DNA of 64,000 nt from Corallococcus macrosporus DSM 14697 (GTDB lineage: Bacteria > Myxococcota > Myxococcia > Myxococcales > Myxococcaceae): positions 4,752,501-4,816,500 of the forward strand of contig NZ_CP022203.1 of assembly GCF_002305895.1 (NCBI RefSeq). The letters run 5' to 3'. The position numbers were made by a program, and so were the translations under genes. The stretch's first letter is position 1. Each line of letters starts with the position of its first letter. The notes beneath the pieces were generated by a model. It was not told where the DNA came from. It saw only the letters and a program-made list of their open reading frames with translations, and searched no databases. This document shows, in pieces, positions 52,449-60,348 of this stretch.

Positions 52449-53237
52449 GTGCCGGGCATCCCTGGAGTCGTGGTCGCCGAGCAGCCGCACTACCTGCCGT
52501 GGGTGGACTTCCACGAGCAGCTGGCCCGCGCGGGGACCTTCGTCGTGCTGGACAACGTGCAGTGGCTGCGGCGCGGCTGGCAGCGGCGCACCCGCGTGGC
52601 CCTGCCGCACAACGTGCCCCTGCCCCCGCCCACCGAGCCCGGCTTCCAGTGGATGTCCATTCCGTTGGAGGCCCCGCGCCGGGACGCCCTCATCAAGGAC
52701 CTGGCGGTGGACGCGCGCCAGCCCTGGGCCCGAGAGCACCTGCGCAGGTTGGTGTCGCTGTACGGGAGGCGGCCCTGCTTCGCCTCGCAGGTGCTGCCCC
52801 GGCTGGAGCCCTTCTACGACGCGGCGGCGCGCGAGTCGGGCCCGGGCTCGCTGCTGCGGGTGCTGCTGGCGAGCATGGCCCTGTTCAACGAGCCGCTGGG
52901 CCTGACGCCGAACCTGGTCCTCGCTTCCACACTGGACAAGCAGGGGGAGGACAAGTCCGCCCGGCTGGTGGCGTACTGCCGGCAGCTCGGCGCGCACACG
53001 TACTACTCGGGGCTGGGCTCGTCGCTGTACCTCCAGGTGGGCCTGTTCCGGGACGCGGACGTGCGCGTGCTGTGGCAGCGCTTCCGGCATCCGGAGTACG
53101 CGCAGGGCCGCCCGGGCCGCTTCGTCCACGGCATGTCGCTGGTGGACGTGCTGTCCAACGTGCCGGTGGACGAGGTGCGAAGGTGGCTGGAGCCGTCGCC
53201 GTGGGGGCCGTTCGCGCCCCGGCCCCCGGGCGACTGA
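52449..53237 (+). CDS. WbqC-like family protein
   Basis: A 262-aa protein resembling the WbqC family, often found in surface-polysaccharide gene sets and of uncertain enzymatic role. It opens VVVAEQPHYLPWVDFHEQLA, continues DNVQWLRRGWQRRT and contains a central ASMALFNEPLGL segment, the usual anchors of the family. The start is GTG 52449; GTG 52470 is an alternative. No other glycosylation gene is adjacent. It converges on the AAA ATPase with a 7-bp gap. Confidence 0.8.
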   Translation: MPGIPGVVVAEQPHYLPWVDFHEQLARAGTFVVLDNVQWLRRGWQRRTRVALPHNVPLPPPTEPGFQWMSIPLEAPRRDALIKDLAVDARQPWAREHLRRLVSLYGRRPCFASQVLPRLEPFYDAAARESGPGSLLRVLLASMALFNEPLGLTPNLVLASTLDKQGEDKSARLVAYCRQLGAHTYYSGLGSSLYLQVGLFRDADVRVLWQRFRHPEYAQGRPGRFVHGMSLVDVLSNVPVDEVRRWLEPSPWGPFAPRPPGD

Positions 53238-53244
53238 CGGCGCG

Positions 53245-55014
53245 TCAGCCCGCGGAGGCGGACGTCGCCTCCGGCTTGTCCTTGTCGAAGCGCACGAAGT
53301 AGCCGCGCACCGCGGAGTCCAGCAGCTCCGTCGTCAGGCGCGGCTCCTGGCCCTGGTAGTGGGCCATGTCGATGACCTGGTCCAGCAGATCCCGAGGCTG
53401 GCACGCGGCGAACGGGCGCCCCACCGGGCGGTAGTGCGCGTCGATGAGGTAGTCCACCGCCGCCGCGTTGTAGGGCACGCCGCGCTTGCGGCACATGACC
53501 TGGAAGATGTCGTGGAACTGCTCCTCGTCCGGGCGCTGCACCTCCAGCTTGTAGCGGACGCGGCGCAGGAAGGCGTCATCCACGAGGTCGCTGGGGTCCA
53601 GGTTGGTGGAGAAGGCGGCGAAGACGTCGAAGGGCACCTGCAGCTTCTTGCCGGTGTGCAGGGTGAGCATGTCGATGTCGCTCTCCAGCGGGACGATCCA
53701 CCGGTTGAGCAGGTCCTTGGGGGACACCTTCTGCCGGCCGAAGTCGTCGATGAGGAGCATGCCGTTGCTCGCCTTCATCTGGAACGGCGCCTCGTAGTAC
53801 TTCACCTCCGGCGAGTACACGAGGTCCAGCATCTCCAGCGTCAGCTCGCCGCCCACCACGACGAGCGGGCGGCGGCAGCGCACCCAGCGCCGGTCATACG
53901 GCTGCATGCCGGGCTCGTCCTCCACCGCCTTGTGGAGGTTGGCGTCGAAGATGCGCACCACGAAGTCGTCAATGAGGATGGCGTGGGGGATGAAGATGTC
54001 CCCGTCGAAGCAGTTCACCATGCCCTGGCAGATGGCCGTCTTGCCGTTGCCCGGGGGCCCGTAGAAGAAGATGGCGCGGCCTGAGTTCATCGCCGGACCG
54101 ATGCCGTCGAAGATGTAGTCCTTGATGATGAGGTCGCCGAACTTGTCCTGCATGCGCGCGCGGGTGATGCGGTTGCCGCGCACGGTCTGCCGCTTCACGG
54201 CGGCCGCCCACTCCAGGAAGGGCACGGGCGCGGGGCCGTTGTAGCGGTTGCGGTCGAGCACCTGCCGCAGCATGTCCGTCACGAACGTGGTGAGCTGGTA
54301 GATCATCGTCGACTTGCCCACGCCCGAGCCGCCACCGCCGCGGATGTCGATGTACTTCTGGCGGCGCAGCCCCTCGATGACGTCGTCCACCAGGGCCGTG
54401 GGGAGCTGGAGGCGCGCGGCGATATCCATGCCGCGCATCTCACCGGAGAAGAAGAGCGCCTTGAGGACCAGCTCCTCGACGAAGGTGGTGTTGAGGCCCG
54501 TCTCGCCCAGCGTGCGCGGCTGCGCGGGCCAGAAGCGGTCGCCCGGGCCGGCCCCACCCTCCTCGCCCCGGCGGAACGCGCGGCGCTCGGGGCCGTTGTA
54601 CCCCGCGCCAGCGGCGCCGCCGCGGCGATCCGGCCCGGCGTACTGGGAAGGCCCGGGGCCGCGGCGCTCACGGTGCTCCGGCGGCGCGACGATGACGGAG
54701 GGCAGCGTGGCCGGCGCCTGGGGAACGCCCCGGCGCTCGGGCGGCGCGGACGAGGCGCGGCGCTCGGTGGGGAACTCCGGCTCGTCCGGCTCCGGCGGGA
54801 GCGCGGGACGGGAGCCAGTGGTGGCGCCCGGGGGGCGCGGCGGGAGCGCGGCGGACGCCCCCGTGACACCGACGCGGGGACGCGGCGGCCCCGAAAGGAC
54901 CGGCGTGGGAACCGTGGGGGGCACCACCGCCGTCTCCACGGGGGTGACGCTGCGGCTGGACTCGTCGCTCGACGAGCCGGACTCCGGGGATGGCGGTCGC
55001 CTGAACAGTGACAT
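53245..55014 (-). CDS. AAA-family ATPase with disordered head and winged-helix domain
   Basis: A 589-aa protein. Residues 1-165 are Pro/Arg/Gly-rich and disordered, with four near-repeats of the type PPERR/GPDRR/GPERR. A winged-helix-like domain spans about 175-250 (VLKALFFSGEMRGMDIAARL). The AAA core starts near 290 with Walker A GPPGNGKT (319-326), Walker B MLLIDDFG (419-426), sensor FSTNLDP and an arginine-finger region AFLRRVRYKLEV. The wing holds GGSGVGKST, which mimics a P-loop. Substrate and role are unknown. Such ATPases recur in proteobacteria, often near pilus or secretion genes. Confidence 0.8.
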   Translation of the reverse strand: MSLFRRPPSPESGSSSDESSRSVTPVETAVVPPTVPTPVLSGPPRPRVGVTGASAALPPRPPGATTGSRPALPPEPDEPEFPTERRASSAPPERRGVPQAPATLPSVIVAPPEHRERRGPGPSQYAGPDRRGGAAGAGYNGPERRAFRRGEEGGAGPGDRFWPAQPRTLGETGLNTTFVEELVLKALFFSGEMRGMDIAARLQLPTALVDDVIEGLRRQKYIDIRGGGGSGVGKSTMIYQLTTFVTDMLRQVLDRNRYNGPAPVPFLEWAAAVKRQTVRGNRITRARMQDKFGDLIIKDYIFDGIGPAMNSGRAIFFYGPPGNGKTAICQGMVNCFDGDIFIPHAILIDDFVVRIFDANLHKAVEDEPGMQPYDRRWVRCRRPLVVVGGELTLEMLDLVYSPEVKYYEAPFQMKASNGMLLIDDFGRQKVSPKDLLNRWIVPLESDIDMLTLHTGKKLQVPFDVFAAFSTNLDPSDLVDDAFLRRVRYKLEVQRPDEEQFHDIFQVMCRKRGVPYNAAAVDYLIDAHYRPVGRPFAACQPRDLLDQVIDMAHYQGQEPRLTTELLDSAVRGYFVRFDKDKPEATSASAG

Positions 55015-55160
55015 GCGGTGGTCGCTCCAGGGTGTTCGCGCCGGAGCCTACCGCATCGGTCCGGTTTGGACGAAACGGAGTTGCGGATGAAGCCGGGACT
55101 TCGAGGCTGGAGGGCCGGGACGGGTGGAGCTGAGGAGCGCTGTCAGCCACCTCGGCCATA

Positions 55161-55457
55161 GTGCGGCGGCGAAGCCCACCCCCACCCAGCATTGGAGCGT
55201 TTCGTGAAGCGACGCTCCTCTACAACGGCGCGCCCACGTGGGACGTGGGCGTGCGCTGGCGCTTCGACAACGGGGTGATGGGCGAGAAGAGCGTCACCAC
55301 CACCAGCGGCTATACGCGCACCGGCACGCCCGTCACCATCATCCCGCCCGCCGGCGCCACGTCCGTGCAGCTCTGGTTCGAGAACTGGGACCGCGGCTCC
55401 TGCCGCCGGTGGGACTCCGACTACGGCGCGAACTACACCTTCGCGCTCCAGCCGTAG
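55161..55457 (+). pseudogene. truncated remnant of an extracellular beta-sandwich protein (DUF6209-like)
   Basis: Only about 98 codons remain, from a GTG. The segment LLYNGAPTWDVGVRWRF and the Cys/Trp-rich end (VQLWFENWDRGSCRRWDSD) look like the C-terminal domain of longer secreted myxobacterial proteins of the DUF6209 type. There is no signal peptide, and no matching upstream half exists in any frame between 55015 and 55160. I infer a 5' deletion. It may still be translated as a small protein. Confidence 0.5.
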
Positions 55458-55534
55458 CCCGCCTGGAGGCGCCCGGCGGGATGCCACCGGAATCCCGCCG
55501 GCCTGACATGTGACGCCTGTAGTAGACGCCTCAC

Positions 55535-56449
55535 ATGACCTCCACCCAGGCGCGGAACGCGGCACGGCCGTGGCTTCTGCTGCTGCCGCTCCCCGCCATG
55601 CTCCTGGGCGCGTTCACCGCCTGGCGCAGCGGCGCGCCCGCCGGCGCCTTCATCCTCAACGCGGCGGCCGCGGCCCTGGGCGCGGGCGTGGCGGTCCTGC
55701 TCGGCCGCCAGCCGGGCCTGACGCTCCCGCGAGCCGCCACCCCGCTCGCCGTCATCGCAATCCTGGTCACCGCGTCGACGCTCCTGTTCCCCGGACTGGA
55801 AGGCATTCACCGGTGGGTGGCGCTCGGACCGGTGCGCCTCCACGCCTCCGCCATCGCCACGCCGTGGGTGCTGCTGGGCATGAGCGCCGCCCTGCACCAG
55901 CGCCTCGCCGTGTCCGCCGCGCTGGCGCTGAGCATGGCCGCGGTCCACGCCGCGCAACCCGACGCGGGCCAGGGGACGGCCTTCGCCCTGGCGGCGAGCG
56001 TCCTGCTCGCCCGCGCCCAGTTGGCCCCCTGGCCCGCACGCGCCGCCACCTGCGCCGGGGTCCTCGCGATGGGCGCCATGGCCTGGCTCCGGCCCGACCC
56101 GCTCGCCGCCGTCCCCCACGTCGAGCGCATCGTGCAGTTGGCCGCCGGACTGACGCCCGTGCTGGGCGCCGTGGCCGTGCTGGCGCTCGCGCTCCTCCTG
56201 GTACCCACCGTGCCCGGCATCACCGTGGGACGGGACCTCTCCCTCGGCCTCGCCGTCTACCTCGCGGCGACGCTGTGCGTGCCGGCGCTCGGCAACTTCC
56301 CCGTCCCCGTCATGGGGGCGGGCGCGGGCCCCGTGCTGGGGTGGTACCTGGCCACGGGGATGCTCATGGCGGCGGCCCGGCGGCCCCCAGGGTCATCGCC
56401 CCCACGTCGGGCGCCCCGCCCGCCGCGGGGTGGTACCTTGGAGGCATGA
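55535..56449 (+). CDS. SEDS-like integral membrane protein
   Basis: A 304-aa protein with eight or nine membrane helices. The segments GIHRWVALGPVRLHASAI and PVMGAGAGPVLGWYLATGM resemble two conserved FtsW/RodA (SEDS glycosyltransferase) motifs (GxxRWI...QPSE and the Pro/Gly-rich loop), but key residues differ and the protein is shorter. A membrane role is sure; polymerase activity is doubtful. The stop overlaps the ATG of the next gene (ATGA). The Arg/Pro-rich C-terminus follows the last helix. Confidence 0.7.
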   Translation: MTSTQARNAARPWLLLLPLPAMLLGAFTAWRSGAPAGAFILNAAAAALGAGVAVLLGRQPGLTLPRAATPLAVIAILVTASTLLFPGLEGIHRWVALGPVRLHASAIATPWVLLGMSAALHQRLAVSAALALSMAAVHAAQPDAGQGTAFALAASVLLARAQLAPWPARAATCAGVLAMGAMAWLRPDPLAAVPHVERIVQLAAGLTPVLGAVAVLALALLLVPTVPGITVGRDLSLGLAVYLAATLCVPALGNFPVPVMGAGAGPVLGWYLATGMLMAAARRPPGSSPPRRAPRPPRGGTLEA

Positions 56450-58107
56450 GCTTCTTCCAGGATCCGCCGAGGCTGGGCAATCAGTACGACGATGATTCGC
56501 TGCTCCAGAGCTACCTGGCGCGCACCCTCCCGGACGACTTGCGGCGCGGCTTGACGGACGAGTTCCTCGAGCTGGGAGACCTGGGCGGGGATTACTTCTA
56601 CCGCTTCCAGCTCCGCGACCGGCTCAACGAGCCGGAGCTCACCCAGTGGGATGCGTGGGGTCACCGCGTCGACCACATCGAGGTGTCCCCGCTCTGGAAG
56701 GAAGCGGAGGCCCTCGCCGCGCGGCGCGGGCTGGTGGCCACCGCCTACGAGCAGAAGAGCGCCGAGCTCAGCCGCGTCCACCAGTTCGTCCTCAACTACC
56801 TCGTGCAGCCGTCGCTGGACGTGTACTCGTGTCCGCTGGCGATGACGGATGGCGCGGCGCGCTCGCTGCTCACGCTGGGCAATCAGGCGCTCATCGACCG
56901 CGCCCTGCCCCACCTGACGTCCCGGAATCCAGCCACGGCGTGGACGTCCGGCCAGTGGATGACGGAGCGCACCGGCGGCTCGGACGTGGGCCTGACGCAG
57001 ACGGTGGCGCGGCAGACCCCCGAGGGCTGGCGGCTGTCCGGCACGAAGTGGTTCACCTCCGCCACCACGGCGCAGATGGCGCTCACGCTGGCGCGGCCGG
57101 AAGGCAACGGCCCCGGCGGCAAGGGCCTGGCCCTGTTCTACGTGGAGACCCGGGACGCGGCCGGCAAGCTCAATGGCATCCAGATCAACCGGCTCAAGGA
57201 CAAGCTGGGCACGCGCAAGGTGCCCACCGCGGAGCTGACCCTGGACGGCACGCTGGCCGTCCCCGTGGCGGGCCTGACGGACGGCATCCGCAACATGGCG
57301 TGGATGCTCAACGTGACGCGCACCTGGAACGCGGTGGGCTCCGCCTGGAGCATGCGCCGGGCGCTGGCCCTGGCCCGGGACTATGCCCAGCGGCGCGTGC
57401 AGTTCGGCGCGAGGCTGGCGGACAAGCCGCTCCACGTGGACACCCTGGCGGGGCTGGAGGCGGAGTTCCAGGCGGGGTTCCTGCTGGCCTTCCGCGCCGT
57501 GGAGCTGCTGGGCCGCATGGAGGCGAAGGTGGCCACGGAGCAGGAGCTGCTCCTGCAACGGCTGGTGACGCCGCTGGCGAAGCTGACCACGGGCCGGCAG
57601 GTGGTGCACGTCACCTCCGAGGTCACCGAGTCCTTCGGCGGCGCGGGCTACGTGGAGGACACCGGCATCCCCCGTCTCCAGGCGGACGCCCAGGTGCTGT
57701 CCATCTGGGAGGGCACCACGAACGTCCTGTCCCTGGATGCCCTGCGGGCCCTGGCGAAGGAAGGCACGCTGGAGGCGCTCTTCTCCGAAGTGGAGACCCG
57801 GCTGGGCCAGGTTCGGGACGCGGGCTTGCGGCCGTGTGTCGGCGCCGCCCACGCCGCCCTGGAGCACGCGCGGGCCTGGGTGTCGGGCGCCCTGGAGAGT
57901 CCCACCACCCTGGAGGCCGGGGCCCGGCGCTTCGCCTTGACCCTGGGGCGGACGCTGGAGCTCGCCCTGCTGAGCGCCCATGCCCAGTGGTGCCTGGACC
58001 AGGGGCATGGCCCCAGGAGCAGGGCCGCGGCCCGGCGCTTCGCGTCCCATGGCGTGAATCTCATCCAGCAGGAAGCGAGCCTGGAGGACGCCCGCCTCCT
58101 GGCCTGA
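56446..58107 (+). CDS. AidB-type acyl-CoA dehydrogenase family protein
   Basis: A 553-aa flavoprotein, longer than ordinary acyl-CoA dehydrogenases (about 380 aa) because of a C-terminal helical extension, as in AidB. Landmarks: CPLAMTDGAARSLL, WMTERTGGSDVGLTQT, LSGTKWFTSATTAQ, the TESFGGAGYVEDTGIPRL motif and SIWEGTTNVLSLDAL. AidB helps cells against alkylating agents; related enzymes oxidise branched acyl-CoAs. A GGAGG sits 3-4 nt before the ATG. The 4-bp overlap with the membrane protein gene implies co-translation. Confidence 0.88.
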   Translation: MSFFQDPPRLGNQYDDDSLLQSYLARTLPDDLRRGLTDEFLELGDLGGDYFYRFQLRDRLNEPELTQWDAWGHRVDHIEVSPLWKEAEALAARRGLVATAYEQKSAELSRVHQFVLNYLVQPSLDVYSCPLAMTDGAARSLLTLGNQALIDRALPHLTSRNPATAWTSGQWMTERTGGSDVGLTQTVARQTPEGWRLSGTKWFTSATTAQMALTLARPEGNGPGGKGLALFYVETRDAAGKLNGIQINRLKDKLGTRKVPTAELTLDGTLAVPVAGLTDGIRNMAWMLNVTRTWNAVGSAWSMRRALALARDYAQRRVQFGARLADKPLHVDTLAGLEAEFQAGFLLAFRAVELLGRMEAKVATEQELLLQRLVTPLAKLTTGRQVVHVTSEVTESFGGAGYVEDTGIPRLQADAQVLSIWEGTTNVLSLDALRALAKEGTLEALFSEVETRLGQVRDAGLRPCVGAAHAALEHARAWVSGALESPTTLEAGARRFALTLGRTLELALLSAHAQWCLDQGHGPRSRAAARRFASHGVNLIQQEASLEDARLLA

Positions 58108-58126
58108 AGCAACGCAACACGTTGCT
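58108..58126 (+). terminator. hairpin directly after the AidB-like stop codon
   Basis: AGCAACG (58108-58114) pairs perfectly with CGTTGCT (58120-58126) across a 5-nt loop. No T-run follows, so it may mark an mRNA 3' end rather than a full intrinsic terminator. Confidence 0.4.
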
Positions 58127-58431
58127 CCAGGCGCAATCAATCACATTCATTTCCAACTCCTCGATGCCGGCTGAATCGACTCGCGAGAATCGATAACGCC
58201 GGCCCCGGGCTGTCCTGCCCCTCACTTCGGGACAGGCGCCCTCGAAGGCACGCGACCGTCGGCTCGGCGACGGCGTCAATCCCATCACATCAAGCCCGCA
58301 CACGCCCTGCCCACTCCCGAACGCGGGACGTGTGTAACACGCCACGCTTCCCGCGGAGACCTGACAGCCCAAAGACATACTCACGCAAATACAGAAAAAC
58401 CGACTGCCCTTCACACCACCAATCTCGAATC
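58127..58431 (+). other. gene-free region upstream of the GNAT pair
   Basis: This stretch is less GC-rich and has no supported gene. It holds a CTGTCC/GGACAG hairpin near 58210-58235 and a CGTGT-GTA-ACACG inverted repeat at 58329-58341. No clear -35/-10 was found. Confidence 0.5.
58329..58341. promoter_or_regulatory. inverted repeat upstream of the GNAT genes
   Basis: CGTGTGTAACACG has perfect 5-bp arms around GTA and lies 90 bp upstream of the first GNAT start, a usual place for a repressor site. The binding family cannot be named. Confidence 0.35.
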
Positions 58432-59187
58432 ATGCCCGCCATGCAAACGATGCGATGGAGAAGCCTGGGCGAGATGATTGGGGACCTCGAACTGCCAGAG
58501 AGCTGCTACGCCGAGCAGCTCTCGAGAGACGACATCCCGCGGGTCACGAAGCTCCTGGGCACCTGGTATCCGGACATCCGGGTCGGCACGGAGAGCCGTC
58601 ACCTCGAGCCATCCTTCTACGACAAGGAGGTGTACCTCCGGGGCGAGTCTCCAGACCGGCCCGTCTACGCCATGCTGGGCAGGGATCGGGCCACGGGGGA
58701 CATCATCGGGCTGCTGACGCTCGAGCGGAATGTCCGCGGGCTCCAGGTGTCCGCCACCATGGGAGTCCTCGAGCCGTCGCAGCGGGGCCTGGGTCTGGGG
58801 CAGGTCGGCCTCTCCGTCCTGGAGCAGGTGGGCCGCAGCATCGGCGCCGAGGTGATTCTCTATTACTCCACGCTGAAGCTCGCCCGGGTGCAACGCAATG
58901 CCGAGCACCGGGGCTTCACGCTGGTGGGGCTGGTGCCCGCGTTCGACGTGGACGCCATCGCCCCGAACACGGTGAAGCGCGTCTACGAGGCCATCTACGC
59001 CAAGGTCCTCGTCGGGCCAGAGCAGATCCACCTCCCCGACTGGAACGCCCTGACGCCCACCACGCGCGCGCTCTACACGCACCTGTTCGGACAGCACCCG
59101 TCGGCGGCCGCCGCGGAGGGCGCGACGCCCGCCTTCTCCGTGCCCGCCTCGGCGCAGCGCCCCGCGCCCGAGGTCCGTCATGGTTGA
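58432..59187 (+). CDS. GNAT-family N-acetyltransferase-like protein (first of pair)
   Basis: A 251-aa protein with a GNAT-like core: strands VYAMLGRDRATGDIIGLLTL and VSATMGVLEPSQRGLGLGQVG give the Q-x-x-G-x-G-type acetyl-CoA loop (QRGLGLGQ), and ARVQRNAEHRGFTLVG the late alpha/beta step. The first 45 residues and the last 60 (with a Pro/Ala tail) are extra. ATG 58432 or 58441 may start it. It overlaps the next gene by 8 bp. Substrate unknown. Confidence 0.75.
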   Translation: MPAMQTMRWRSLGEMIGDLELPESCYAEQLSRDDIPRVTKLLGTWYPDIRVGTESRHLEPSFYDKEVYLRGESPDRPVYAMLGRDRATGDIIGLLTLERNVRGLQVSATMGVLEPSQRGLGLGQVGLSVLEQVGRSIGAEVILYYSTLKLARVQRNAEHRGFTLVGLVPAFDVDAIAPNTVKRVYEAIYAKVLVGPEQIHLPDWNALTPTTRALYTHLFGQHPSAAAAEGATPAFSVPASAQRPAPEVRHG

Positions 59188-60229
59188 GGTCCGCTCCTTC
59201 GAGGGCGACGCGAAGGAAGCCTCCCAGTTCCTCAACGGCATCTGGCAACGGACCTACGGCGCGAAGATGGCGCTGACGGTCTGGGATGAGCGCTTCTTCG
59301 ACTGGCTGCTCTTCAGCAATCCCCTGGTGGACCGGGACTACATGCTCGGGGCGTATTCGAAAGGCAAGCTGGTGGGGGCCTTCTTCGCGGAGCCGGCGAA
59401 GATCCAGCTCGGCCAGCGGCAGGTGGATGGCACCTACGGCAGCTGGGCCACCGTGGCGCCCGAACATCGGAGACAGGGCATTGGCGTCAAGCTGTCCGAC
59501 GCGATGCTGTCGCGTCACCGCGAGCGCGGCGCGGCGCTCACCCTGGCCTGCGTGGCCGACGGGACCTTGGGGCAGGCCTTCTGGGGCCAGCGGAGCCACG
59601 CACGCCACCTCAACGGCCTGGGCCTCTGGCTGCACGTCTTCGACCGCCAGAAGGTGGTCCGCTGGTCGCTGAGCGCCACCGAGCGCGCGTTCCTCACCCT
59701 CACGCGGCCCTTCCAGCGGCACCGCTTCCAGGAGGCAAGCACCGAAGGCATCCGGGCCTACGAGCCGCGGGACCTGCCCCAATGCATGGCGCTGGTCCAG
59801 CAGATGATGCGCCCCGTGAACCTGGGCTACGCCTACACCACGGAGCGGCTGGCCCATCAGCTCCAGTACCGTCAAACCCCCCGCACCTTCGTCCTGGAGC
59901 GGGAGGGCGTCATCCAGGGCCTGGTCAACTCCTACATGCTCCAGATGACGGCGCGGGGCCTCCTGTCGGTGGGGCTGGTGGACATGCTCGCCTTCCAGGC
60001 GGCGCTGCCGCTGTCGGAGCAGCGCCGGCTGCTCTGGGTGGCCATGCAGGACATGGTGGCGCAGGGCGCGGAGTGCGCCGCGATGCTGCGCAGCCCGTGC
60101 ACGCCACCGTCCCTGATGCTGCGCTCCGGCTGGCTGCCTTTCCCCGGCGGGTCGCGAGTGACATGCCTGCTCACCACGCCCGACGTGGAGCTGCCCGCCT
60201 CCCCCCGGGTGTTCATGCACCTGCGGTGA
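59180..60229 (+). CDS. GNAT-family N-acetyltransferase (second of pair)
   Basis: A 349-aa protein, long for GNAT. The acetyl-CoA loop is clear in WATVAPEHRRQGIGVKLSDAM (R/Q-x-x-G-x-G/A). A second, weaker GNAT-like half (about 200-345: IRAYEPRDLPQCMALVQQMM, FVLEREGVIQGLVNSYML) suggests a tandem or duplicated fold. The 8-bp overlap with the preceding GNAT gene indicates joint expression. The acceptor could be a peptide, lipid precursor or antibiotic; nothing nearby decides. Confidence 0.8.
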   Translation: MVEVRSFEGDAKEASQFLNGIWQRTYGAKMALTVWDERFFDWLLFSNPLVDRDYMLGAYSKGKLVGAFFAEPAKIQLGQRQVDGTYGSWATVAPEHRRQGIGVKLSDAMLSRHRERGAALTLACVADGTLGQAFWGQRSHARHLNGLGLWLHVFDRQKVVRWSLSATERAFLTLTRPFQRHRFQEASTEGIRAYEPRDLPQCMALVQQMMRPVNLGYAYTTERLAHQLQYRQTPRTFVLEREGVIQGLVNSYMLQMTARGLLSVGLVDMLAFQAALPLSEQRRLLWVAMQDMVAQGAECAAMLRSPCTPPSLMLRSGWLPFPGGSRVTCLLTTPDVELPASPRVFMHLR

Positions 60230-60251
60230 CGCGGCGCGCTCAAAGCCTGCC

Positions 60252-60280
60252 ATGACAATAGTTGAATGAGTGGGGATAAG
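60252..60280 (+). promoter_or_regulatory. candidate housekeeping promoter for the Kelch lipoprotein
   Basis: ATGACA (60252-60257) and GATAAG (60275-60280) with a 17-bp spacer fit a sigma-70-type promoter. It implies a leader of about 60 nt before ATG 60349. Confidence 0.45.
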
Positions 60281-60348
60281 CGTTCAGGATTCGCCACGCC
60301 CGAACGGAAGCGATTTCCGCGCCGACGGGCGTGCCCATCCGAGGCCCC

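Noticed and set aside
54301-54350. GGSGVGKST as a second ATPase Walker A motif
   Set aside because: No strand/helix context of a P-loop domain follows; it sits in the winged-helix wing, so a second ATPase domain is not called (kept only as a low-interest finding).
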